Part shown: one piece after another, positions 10,829 to 21,979 of the stretch
How the letters are laid out: every line of letters starts with the position of its first letter
Numbering within the stretch: the stretch's first letter is position 1
The notes under the pieces: generated by a model
Told to the model about the DNA's origin: nothing
The model's database searches: none
What the model saw: only the letters and a program-made list of their open reading frames with translations
DNA from: Heterotrichella gracilis
Lineage: Eukaryota; Sar; Xanthophyceae; Tribonematales; Xanthonemataceae
Direction of reading: 5' to 3'
DNA: 64,000 nucleotides
Assembly (NCBI GenBank): GCA_032358255.1
Contig: JAULBX010029710.1
Span: forward strand, 1 to 64,000
Made by a program: the position numbers and the translations under genes

Positions 10829-12300
10829 AGTTCTCAAGACCCTTGTCTATCAGTTGGCGGGTTAACAATATGTTGGGTTTCAAGTGCCACTTTGGCGTGG
10901 CGTGGTTGGCACCTGACAGGAGACAGACACAGTAACAAGGGTAAGAATCGGAGGGCTGAAGTTCGGCCGAACAAGGAAAACAATCACTTGCACAATTAAC
11001 TGAAATAATCAGCAATATGGTAGGGGACAGTTTGCACACGAAGAGTTCGAAGCAGCACATGTGGGCTTTTGAGCGCATGCCACACGGTGGCATGCCCCGA
11101 GCAGTGGAGGGTTTGTGGGCACCAAAGGCAACCACAGAGAGCAGAATCTGCTAGAACCCCTTCGTGGCATTTGAATACTGCCACTGGCCGTGTGGCCCCG
11201 CGCACTGCAGCCCAGCTGAGCTTAGGAGGTGGCTCACCCATAACCCCATATGCATGCATTGTGTGACCGCTTCAAATGGGTATATGTTTCTAGCGGTGTG
11301 TAACAGCACGAGCTTGCAACTACATGTACTTCCAGAAATCGTTGGAGCACACAACACACCTGTGGAAGCAGCCACTCCACGCACCTTGTATTCTGGCGGT
11401 GAAAGGGCGGGTCACGCACTTCGGTTGCAACACAGGGACAGGCTGCAAGTTGCTGTCGAGCACAACGTCCACCACTGCTGCGTGCTTATGAGAATTTGGT
11501 AACAGTATTCTCCTGCATACCCAGACATATTATGAAGGTTTGTGCTACCCCCCTGAGGCCCACTCTGTTGGAGGGCTGGACCTTCGAGTGCATATCAAAT
11601 ACGCAGTGCTGCACCAAACCACCAGCCTAGTGAGCAAGTACGGGACATAAGCACACGTTGGAACGGTAGGGTTGCATCTATCGGACTGTTTGTGACGTCC
11701 CGCACACATTGTCGAAGGGAGACGGGGCTGACTTGTGCGTCAGCTGGGACGGCATTCCAGACTACCGACCACTGCGCAGCACCACGCGCAGGGTAATTCT
11801 TTCAACTTAGGTTTTGAATTCCTCAAAGCAGGCACCCTGTCGCTGTTTGATACGGTGCTTTCAGGTGGGCATCTTGGTTGCATGCTGGATATGCATGCAT
11901 TATATGCATGCATACTGCAGCCGGAACAGTTGCCATACATGCAGTCCCGTTGCTCCTGTGCATGTGTGCTTTTATGAATAATGCAGTTGGACTTGCTTGC
12001 AAACGTAATTAAATGGCACTGACCTGGTGCCCCCTTTGGGTGTCCGTGCCAACCAGCCTGACCCCGCCCTCCTTGTGCAGGTGGTACCCGCGGCTGAGCG
12101 TGTAGCGAGCTGTACAATATTTAGCACCACCCCTCTTGATACTGGTCAAAAACCAGCAACCACTTGCAACCAAACTTTCCGCTTCTGAGACCATAGGCAT
12201 GGTTGTGGCGGGAAGGGTGTGGCTTTCCTGCCAGCATAAGGTTGGGTCCTAGCACAATCAACAAGGTACACAGTGCCACACCATCGACAAGGCCATTGCT
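10829..12300. other. Intergenic between OEP24 and the next plus-strand gene
   Basis: The starts of OEP24 (minus) and the 12301 gene (plus) face away from each other here, so two promoters must lie in this 1.5 kb. Apart from the orphan exon at 12024-12109, no coding sequence was recognised. Several TGCATGCA palindromes lie near 11250 and 11890-11930. Confidence 0.5.
12024..12109 (-). CDS. Possible orphan exon, unknown
   Basis: An acceptor at 12110 and a good donor (CAG then GTCAGTG) frame 86 bases that read RYTLSRGYHLHKEGGVRLVG and on to GTDTQRGHQ, with codon use like the real genes nearby. The only candidate continuation, near 11870, stops after about 16 residues. It could be an exon of a small gene or a remnant. 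No family recognised. Confidence 0.22.
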
Positions 12301-14065
12301 ATGGCGGGACTCAGTGGGCTGTCACGGCAGCACATGCCTGCTATCGGGTGCGGGTGCCGGCCTGGTCCCCCCACCTCCTCAGTCACAGGCACCACCTGGG
12401 TGCTGTCACCCCGGCCACTGGCCCAACCCAGGCACACTCCAGCAACCACGTGGGGTGGCACCTTCCAACTGCGGCCCCTCATTTCCCTCTCCCACAGCGC
12501 TTCTCAAAAGACTGCAAGTGGCCAGGTGGCGTCGGGGCCAGACGAGGATGGTCGCCCCTCGCCACTGTCACCCTCCGAGGTTAGCCAGCGTCTGACCAAG
12601 GCTGCCAACCTGGTGGCGACCTCTCACCTGCTGGCACCCACAGAGAAGCAAAATTTCAACATAGCGCTGGTCGTATGGTGAGGGCACGTGGGATCTTAAG
12701 ATCCACCCTGCTGCATGAGCTGTTGTGTCGTTTTCTTAAAGTACCCTGCATGTACTGATCCCACCTGCCACTCTTGTGTGATGCAGGCGCGCCATCGCCG
12801 CCATCCCCCCTGGGGAGCGCGTCAGGCTGCTGGACATGCTCAACTCAGGGTGAGCCACTTGCACACATGGGCATTACATACATGTTGCAACCCTCTGCAT
12901 GTTGCGCCCCCCTTTGCATAGGCATTACATGCATGTTGTGGCACCCAACAGCCTGCGCCAACTTCCCTCATCCCCTGCCACAGCGACATCATCCGCCTGT
13001 GGCGCCTGGCCGCCTCCCGTTACGCAGCCCCACGATCTGACCTGGCGCTGGCGCTAGGGCCAAACTGGAGCATGTATGATGACTTCCCGGAGGTGCCTGG
13101 CCAGGTAAGAAAGATTTTCTGCTGGGGTTGAGCAATTTGCGTTTTATATCTTTGCAGCAAAGTAAATTTGCAAATTTGTTGCATGACCATGTACCTGCCT
13201 TTGTCACCAGCCCATGTGAAGGCCCCCCTATTCCTCCCCGCCAGGTCGTCACTTACAGGGGCAAGGCTGCGCTGCCCGTCCACCTGTTTGGAGTGAGCCG
13301 CTTCCGCAAGGCGTTCTTCAGTGCACCCTCCTCGGGCCAGCTGTGTGGAAGGGTGCTGCTGGACAGGGGGCTTCCCGGGGACCTGCTGTACCCACTTTAC
13401 TTTGCGGCAGACATGCAGCCAAGCATCATTCCAGGTGGGTACCCCTCAGTGTGCTCTCAGTGGGATGGTACTGGGCAGGCATTTCTGGTTGCTGCATTAG
13501 AATGTGGCCTAGCACGGCACCACATTGACCCCTTTTGAGTGTTTGTACCCACCACACCCCTTGCCTGCGCAGCCACGCGTGAGGTGAGCGACATGACCCT
13601 GACCTACTGTGCACCCGGCGACCTACCGCTGGCACCCGGTGACTGCCCTGTGCCCACATGGCCCTCGCCGCGGACCCCTCTGTACCCTTTCAGTGGGGGC
13701 CTGACAGACCACATACGGGCTGTGGGGCCAGGGGTGTATGTGGGGGTGGGATGGAAGGAAGCAAGGCCAGGTAGGGTGGATGATTGCACCGGCAAGGAGG
13801 GGCACAGCTGCCTGCACACCATGCTTGTAATGCATGGAGTGTACAAAGTGGATGATACCATGGAAAGGCGATGGGTATCAGTGGCATTGGCTGTAGGGCA
13901 GAGGAATATGTTGTGGCCAAAGTCTGTAAGCATGCCGAGCCTGCTTGTGTGAACAGTTCTGGCATACGCATATATGCAGAACCAAACGTGTCGCCTCCAC
14001 CCCCAGGCAAGGACCCTGGACGCCGCTTCCTGTTCTTCCTCATGGCTCGGGAGCAGGAGGAGTGA
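12301..14065 (+). CDS. Uncharacterised 335-residue protein
   Basis: Exons: 12301-12677, 12787-12849, 12984-13104, 13245-13434, 13573-13770, 14007-14065; all phases close, stop TGA. The first 85 or so residues are Ser/Thr/Pro-rich and basic, compatible with an organellar presequence. The rest looks like a soluble domain: LTKAANLVATSHLLAP, IAAIPPGERVRLLDMLNSG, IIRLWRLAASRYAA, VVTYRGKAALPVHLFG, RVLLDRGLPGDLLYPLYFA, MTLTYCAPGDLPLAPGDCP, and IRAVGPGVYVGVGWKEA followed by FLFFLMAREQEE. The alternation of short strands with conserved Gly and Trp suggests a beta-rich, possibly lipocalin- or GXWXG-like fold, but I do not recognise the family. Plastid location is a guess from the N-terminus. Confidence 0.85.
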
Positions 14066-15155
14066 CCACCGCACATCCGCTGCCCACTGGACCATACTCC
14101 CATGCTGGTGCAAATCCAGTACATCTTTTGTGCAGTAAATGGCCCATGGCATTTCCCTTGCTTTTGTTGCCAAGAATTGAACAAATGTGAACTCGCAAAC
14201 GCATCTGAAATTAACGTAGTTTGCAAACTCATGAGCGGACAATGTCATATGACATCAGCAAGTGCTGTGATTTTGTGTCATGGTAGAGCGGCGCTCTGCA
14301 TTGAACGTGAACTAGGTGAATGGATGTAGCATTTTGCAACTCAAAGATGTCGCATGTATGTGCAAGACGTAATACTTAGTAAGTACGAGTACTCGCGACG
14401 CGCCGTGTACTTTTCCATGCATCACGCCGTGTACTTTTCCTCGTGCCATGATGCGGCATCATAAAGCTTTTCCTCAGCAGCTTGAAGCTGTCTATAAACA
14501 GTAACTGTTGTCACAAGTATAGTATAGTATAGTATACTGTATTATTTGCAGGGCCTGGCAAGGGACGCATTAAGATAGTAATTACTTCAGCCTGAATTCG
14601 GCCGCCATGCAGATCATTGACAATGATCATTAAATGTCAATTGTCGACTATATTCATTTGTCGATTGAAAAAACATTGAAAACCATGCACCGACCTATTC
14701 TAGTAGTATTTGCAGGGCCTGGTACCTAATGTGGTCGCATTCAGAATCTGGCGGATGGCGCCCACACCCACCGTGGTGACTAGCTGCAGCAGCCACACTG
14801 TGAGTCTTGTATACGGTATATATGCAACCTGTTCAGCCGGCCGCGGGCATCATCATGCTGGCGCCATACTGTGTACACAGTAAACAGTATAAGCGCGCGT
14901 ACGCCGCGTATACAGAGTGAAACTGTACTTCCAATTAATTTAATGTACTTCCAATTGGTTTAAAACGGAAACTTTCATTGTGGCATGCTTGAACCACTGC
15001 GAAGCCCACATGCAGCCCACTGGGCACAGGCAGCCAGAGGCCGACCATGACGGGTATACAACATCATAAACGATGGACACAGTAACTTTCTATCATGGCA
15101 TGGTGTTCAGACAAGACTACATGTCAACTACATGGCACCACCCCACTTTCACCCA
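14066..15155. other. Intergenic with short repeats, no gene seen
   Basis: Contains a direct repeat of CGCCGTGTACTTTTCC (near 14400 and 14428), an AGTAT microsatellite near 14517-14536, two copies of TATTTGCAGGGCCTGG (near 14543 and 14708), two copies of TGTACTTCCAATT near 14925-14960, and the imperfect palindrome ATCATTGACAATGAT near 14613. Convergent 3' UTRs of the flanking genes lie at the two edges. Confidence 0.5.
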
Positions 15156-18100
15156 TCATGGCCCCTGCTCCTGACAGATGCGCATCGGCTGCACTACTAG
15201 GTTGCCACCCTGCCCCTGCCCCAATCTGCGCCCCCGCCTTGCCGCCTGCTCCCAGCCGACCACCACCCCCTCCACCTGGCGCCGCGCATAGGCGCGCAGC
15301 CCACCCACCACCTGGCGCTGAAGGTGGCCAGCGGCAGCAGCGCACGCACTCTCAGCAACTATGGCAGCGGCAGTACCTGCACAGACAAGCATGCAGCTGG
15401 TCATTTTATTCCTTGCTCAGATAATCCATTACTGTCTTGACAAGGACAAGTTGTTTACCATGTCATACTTAAAATGCAAGTACGGCCCCATGGCCTAGAC
15501 AATATGCGCACGTACAATGCTGCACCCAGCCCCAATCCTGCCCTGCGCACCTATGACTGCCTCCCCCAGATGCGGCGGCGCCAACCCCACCATGGCCCGC
15601 ACCGCGCTGCTGTTGATGTAGCCCTGCACCGCTTGTTCCCCACCACTCACAGCCACACCCGCCTCCTCAGCCACACATTGCTCACCAGCGGCCTCAAGTG
15701 CAGCCCGGGCAGCAGCAGGAGGGCTTGCCATACCACCAGGTACCTCCAGCTCCACCTCCAGCCCATACATCCCAGCCACCCGCTGAGCGTGCCCCGCCAA
15801 TGCCTGTCGCAGCCTGTCTGTTGCCCCAGGCATCACCGCCCTTGCTGCCCGTGCTGCGGCATTGACCCCTATCACATCCGCCGCATAGTCCACCAAATCG
15901 CGCAGCCGCACTGCCTCGTCGGACGGCGAGTAGTGAGACAGGAATGCATGCTGCAGCTGCACCTTGACGGGGTCGGGGGGTGGCGGGGGAGGGAGGGTGG
16001 AGGAAAGTGGCAAGGGGCCAAGACCGGAGGCGCCGGGAGCCAGGCCTGAAGGCGCGGTGGGTGTGATTTTGCGCCTGCCTCGAGGGGGGTGGGCATCCGC
16101 CATGCCGCTGGCGTTCCGGGCCTGCATGGGATAGCATCCACATTGAAGCGCATGTGCAGGAATTACAAGTTGGAAACCTGCCAAAGTTGAGTAACCAGCC
16201 ACTGGTGATACTCTGATAATGACCCGTGCTCCTGTTGTTCACACCCGCACCTGCAGCCTGCGCCGAGTTGCCTCCAGCTGAGGGCAGCAGTGCGCCAGGT
16301 ACTGCCCGTCAACCATGGGCGGCAGCAACAGAGGCACGGCCCATCCCTCCGCCGCCAGCTGCCCCACAGCGCATGCCATGTCCGCCCCCAGCCGCTCCAC
16401 CAGCCCATCCAGCACGCATCGCAGCGCCAGGCAGGGGGGGTTAAAGGCGGGGTGGTGAGGCAGCAGCAAGGGCGAGCGGCGCAGGCTCTCTAGCATGCGC
16501 AGCACCCACCTGTAGGGCCACATTACGCATGATGAAATGAAGAGACAAGCAATACCCTGCCCTGGAGAAGAGCCAGCAAGCGGCGCGTGCAGCTGCATGC
16601 ACATTCATGACAATGCGCATGCCTTCCCTAGTCAGAATGATTTCCTGCACAGTGGCAAATGCCTGATTCCGGCTCCAGGCACCCATGTCACAATAAGCCC
16701 CCAGAATGCCTGGTGCGCAGGAATCCACCTTCCTGACCCACCTGAAATAGTTTGAGTACATCGCCCTTGGGTTATCGCGCATGAACCACAGGTAGCTGGC
16801 GGCCAGGGGGACCGCCAGGGGCAGGGCGCCTGAGGGGGGTGCGGCCAGCAACAGGGCAGCAATGTCCAAGGGGTGGGAGCCGTCGTAGGATGGCGGGGAG
16901 GAGGAAGAGTTGCCATCTGCACACAAGGAGTAGGCGAGGTAGGTGATGAGCATCAGGACAAGAAGCATGTGGTGCAAAGAACCACCCACATCCCAATATG
17001 ATCGATACCCGCCCTTCCACCATTACCTATTGTACATTGTGTATTTAGCAAAAGCTAACACAATAAAGATTTTTTACTAGTCGTTTAAGTCGCTCCACAG
17101 CAGCCCAGGACCCTCACTGCTCCCATTGCCCCCACCCCACCTCCATTTCATCTCACCTGTGTGCGGCGCCGGGGCCCCCTCCTCCCCCGGGCCATGCGCC
17201 AGGTGGCTGAGCATGAGCGCCAGGCAGCACAGGGGGGCAACGCGCTCACCCAGAGACATGCCTCCGCCACCCCCCCGCTCGATCCCCTCACCCTGGTACA
17301 GCTGGACAACCTTAGCTGCCAGGCACCTGCAAGACAGAGCAGTTACCCGGAAACATCAGCACAAGCACATGCAGGACGCTGGCCGGAACACAGGCCTTAC
17401 AGGCGGTTCCCTTCCCCCCCACCTGGTGACTGCCGCCGTGAGCCTGTGGCTGTCCGCCGCCTCCATGAACAGCACGTAGGGCTGGAGCGCGGGGGGGAAC
17501 TCGTACAGGCGATCAAGGCAGGCGGTCAGGGAGTCATCAGGGGGGATGGTGCCGCCGCCACGTGCAGCAGGTGCGCGGCCGGGCCAGAACCCAGTGCCTG
17601 CAACATTGGCAATGCGTGGGTTGAGCCATGATATGCACACGCAACCTGACATGCACAGCACGTATGCTGGGTGGTGTACATATGCAAGTGCAGGGTGCAA
17701 ATATGTTCACGTGGCGCGGGGCGCACAGGTAGAGCGGATATTGCAGGTATTGTATTATTATTATCCATTATTGTTATTCTTTAGTATTTCATTGTAACTA
17801 ATTAAAACGTTATAACTTATTATTGCATCGGCATGAAATTTTGCAACGTCAAATGAAATACCGAATGTGTTGCAAGTTGCAAACTAGCAAGTTTTACTGT
17901 AACTGTCACAGACAAGTAGTACATTTTCACACGACACAAGCTGAATTGAATCTGCGGCCATTAGGGACTACACGAAGCTACCTCGGGCGAACACCCCTCG
18001 TTTTGCAAGGACGCGGGTTCAGGCACCTGCACCCAGCACACTATACAAAGCCTTGCAGCCATACCTGCCCCACCCCCTCGGCCTCCTTGCTGTGGCCCCT

Positions 18101-21100
18101 GCCGCAGCCCCGCCTTGCCCCGCCCGTCCGCCGTGCGCAGCCTCTGGTTGAGACGCTGGAACCTGTCTGGGTTGCGCTGCGCCAGGGTGCTCAGCTCGGC
18201 GTCAAGCACAGCCTCACCAGTGGTGGCAGCCTGGTACACAAGGGGAGGGGAAGGCGTGGAACCAGGGGTGTAGGGCTCAGAACTTTCAGAGGATGGATAC
18301 CGCCATTTGTATTTAACAGAAATACTTAAATGTTTTTTGCATCTAAATGTATGTAACAATGTACAATGTAATTATAGACACTGTCAATAAATGTGCTGCA
18401 CAGTATGATCCAACAGTAATGTCAGGAGAAGAAGAAAATAAGCTAAATCCGCGCCCCACTACCAGGAGCCCGAGGGGCGCACTCCCTGTTGCTGGTTCCC
18501 ACATCTTGCCCTATGCAATCACCACAAGGTCTGGAAATGAGACCTCAGTAACTCTCCCTTCTTCACATTTGGGCAAATGATGCCTGTGGTTTTACTAACC
18601 ACCATATAACAGTGATCCTTGTCCGCCAAACTACTCCACCCCGCGCAAGTACCCAAATGACCCATCTCCACCCCACCCACCTGCATGAGCGCTGCGGTGA
18701 GCAGGTGTGCGAAAGGTGTGATGTTGTCTGCACGCAGGCGGCGCACAAGGGAGGCGGCACGGTCACGCAGGGGGGAGAGGGCCGAGGACACCTCTGCACG
18801 TGGCATGTTGGGACATGAGTCAAAAGCATTGAGCTACCAAGCAGGTGGATGACCCTTCGGCATCCTTGACAGCACAAATGCACACAAAGGAGACTGGTGA
18901 TGACTGCTTACATGCATCCTCATCATTATGTCCTTCCATTCCCGCCGCAACTCCCCTGCCAACCCACCCACCTGCCAGCCTCGCCTGCCCCTCCCCCGAA
19001 CTTGCCAGCCTGTCCGGCAGCACCGCCAAGTCCCCGAGCAACACAAACCACTCGTCGCGGCAGGACTCGCGGTTGGTCAGGCGTCGCTGCTCCTCCTGTG
19101 TGTGCGGGGTAGGGGGGCATCAGCACTGGAACGCTGCATGGCAGCATGACTAGCAACCTGCCTGCATACTGTCTGTGCATCTCCATTGGCCCCTCGCACC
19201 TGCGTGCGTGAGCGCTGCCCATCAGCCGTGAACGCCTGCAGCCCCGTGAGGCCAGTGATACCACCTGCCCGCACACCCGCGTATGCCTTGTCAGTGCGAA
19301 TGGACGCAGCCCGCCAGGTGTCAAGTGCACGCTGCAGGCGCTGGTGCAGGTCCCCTCCCCACGCCAGCAGGAGGGGGTACTCAAGGAGCGCTGGCACCAG
19401 CTGCGGGCCCAAGGCGGTGGCCAGATTGCCTGCAAGGGGGTGGGCACCAGGCAGTGGGCTACACGGCAGTGGGGCAATGGGCAGCGCACTACAAATGCTG
19501 TGACACAGTGGCTGTTATCCCGATGGAATTGCTCACAGGCGCCTGGCCCCACCTGCAAGCTCCAGCACCCGCAGGGCATATGCAACAGCCGCTCCCCCTG
19601 TCGCAAACAGTGGCGCCATCTCCCCTTGGGCCCCGTCCACTTCCCTTGCCTTGGCCCCCCGCCCCACCGCCAGCAGCGCCAGCACCACCTCTAGCTCAGC
19701 GCCCAGGGACAGCGCCACCTGGCGGGACAGCAGGGCGGCGTGCAGCAGAGCGGCGCGGGCAGCGGCGGGGGCCAATGGCGCCATGTCATCATCAGGGGGA
19801 CCTGCAGGTGATTGCGCGCCACAAACGCCGTCGTGCTCAATGCTGTCCGCCTGTGCCTGATCGTGTGGCCCTCGGTCTGGGCTGCACTCCTGCGCATTAC
19901 CTACGTGACCCTTATGTCCGCCAAGGCCACCCTTGCTGCCAAGCTGCGCCTGCTGCTGCGAGTGGGTCGCAGGCACCGTGGCAGGTAATATCCGCCTGGC
20001 TAAATCACGTGCATGTGCAGGTGAGTCCTGGACCGTGGCTTTTAGTTGCCGTGTGCCATTGCTTGTCCGGTCCTCAGCAAGACGAGGGGCAATGGCTGTG
20101 TGGGGACGTGATGGGGACTTCGGCAGCACCCTGGCACTGCTTGATGGCCGCACAGATGTCTGGGCTGATTTCTGGTCACTGGCTGCACTTTGAAGTGGTG
20201 CCTGCGCTTCGCGGCCTGCTGGCGCCACCCGCACCTGCCCACCTGGCGCACCGCTCGCCCAAGAAGGCTGTGCGCCGCTGCTGGCCAGCACACGCGTTGG
20301 CAGGTTGGGCTGCCCCTCGAACAACGCGCTGCGCTGCCCCGCCCCAATAGGCGTGGGAGCGATCTTGCGCACCTGCCCCGCCCTGGCCCCGCCTGAGGGT
20401 GGAGCGCGGGTGGTGGCGGCAGCGGTGAGGGCGGGCGGCACGATTGTGGGAGTGATGCGCTGTTGTGGCGTTTTGCACAGTGTGGCAGACCAGGATGTTG
20501 CTGGTGCGGGAGGGAGGGGGCGGGGCGCAGGGCTGGCCTGTCAACAGGTGAGTTGGGGACGTTGGGTGGGTGTGGGCAGGCACCACACAAAAGGCGTCTG
20601 TAGCATGAAGTAGGCTTGGTGACAATAATGCAAGGGCTCGTGCCACTGCCCGTGACAGCCCATGCCAGTGGGCATGGGCATGCAATGGCAATGTGCATGC
20701 ACATGCGGGTAATATGCATGCATATGGCGACAAGATGCAATATGCATGAGATTTAAATTGCTCCCACAGACGCGCACAAATGCACATACCTTTTCTCCGT
20801 TTTCCACGCCACGGCCGGCAAGTGCAGGGAAGTCTTCCACGCCTGCTCTGAATGCATCAGCTTGCGCTGAAGATGGTTGCAGGACTGGCTGTGGCGAGAT
20901 GTGCAACGCCCCAAGGTGGCCCTCAAGACCATGCACCACCACCTGCTGCCTGTCCCCTGGTCCCGTGCCCACGCATATGCAGTCGGCTTGGCCCCGTATA
21001 TAGTTCAAAAAGTGCACCCGCAGCTCGCCAGGGGTGATGCCGTGCTGCAACGCCAGGGGTGGCGCGGCCGTCCCATCCCCCTCTACCCCATTATGCTCAC

Positions 21101-21167
21101 ACAGCCAGTCTGCCACTGGCTCTAGCGGCTGCTGGTCGGTAAGCAGCATGTGCAGCAGCTGGTCCAT
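15156..21167 (-). CDS. CDAN1: Codanin-1 orthologue
   Basis: Exons (minus): 21167-20790, 20537-19553, 19429-19200, 19095-18972, 18793-18681, 18230-18065, 17597-17423, 17326-17157, 16916-16742, 16509-16251, 16121-15551, 15376-15156; every phase closes, 1188 residues, stop TGA (human codanin-1 is 1227). Codanin-1 is a large helical protein that binds the histone H3-H4 chaperone ASF1 and restrains it in the cytosol. Colinear matches recalled from the human protein: MDQLLHMLL start, EDFPAL, two ITPT-type motifs at about 153 and 183 (QRITPTIV, RKIAPTPI; human RRINPTPV), the NRESCRDEWFVLL helix, RCLAAKVVQLY, PPMVDGQYLAHCCPQLEA (human APVVDQQLLYTCCPYIGE), RRKITPTAP at about 941 (human MRKITPTTT), LQHAFLSHY, VDYAADVIGVNAAA and ACAAAAGHLQRQV. 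The chain ends soon after that last block, earlier than in human. Exon 2 alone codes 328 residues, mostly a low-complexity linker. Confidence 0.92.
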
Positions 21168-21979
21168 GCTGCCCCATAGCCGTGGACCCACTGGCCCCAC
21201 GACCGGTACGGGTACTGTGCAACCTCAGGCAACAGCAGCAAGGAAGCGCCAAGGAGTAGGCTGTTCTAGAGCTCTAAATAAAGGTCGCGGCTGAAGTGAA
21301 GTTGAGCCAGTGCCCCTGCAAGCCTGATATGCTTGCATGGCTGGTTTTTGACACGCCAATCCCAAAGTCACCCTAAAGGGTAAAACGATGCCCATTGTGC
21401 CTTCAGGCAGACGTTCAGTGGTGCTGACAGCCTGTACTTGAACTGTTCAGTCGAATTTGGCCAACGTTCACTTTGATTTGTTAACCCTTACAACTCCACC
21501 TTCCCACTGCAGGTTAGTGCATGGACACTGCGTTCATGACATCCATGACTCCATGATGGCCATGCACGTGGAAATGCACATGCAGTCTCATTCAATGGCT
21601 ACCAGAGCAGCAGTAGCCAAGTTGTTGAACATGACCCAGCAGACCGGCTTAGCTATTGCAACGAGCCAGGCTTCGCACAGTGCAGCACATCAAGCCCCAT
21701 CACTATGGGTCAAAAATTGCACACTGTCAAAAATTGCACCTGTCAGGCGTGTGATGCCCCCCGCATGATGATACCATAGCTGCAGTTATATGTGACTACA
21801 CATGCACTGCTCATGTATTTCCACACAGCAAAATGTATTCCCTACTCCTGATGCACCTCAGATTGGCAGTCCCGCTCATACATCTAAACTAACGGTAGTA
21901 TTCCCATAGGCAGCAAAACAGCAGCCAGCAGTGGTGTCCTCCACCAATCCACCTTGCCCTCCACCCCTAACGCTGTGTC
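21168..21979. other. Intergenic, no gene seen
   Basis: Holds the codanin-1 promoter on the left and the 3' UTR of the MORN gene on the right. TCAAAAATTGCACC is directly repeated near 21710-21740. No exon recognised. Confidence 0.5.

Noticed and set aside
18956-18972. A 16-base intron in codanin-1 exon 4 to reach an attractive LRREWKD stretch
   Set aside because: Far below any intron size here. The donor at 18971 joins the next exon in phase and keeps colinearity without it.
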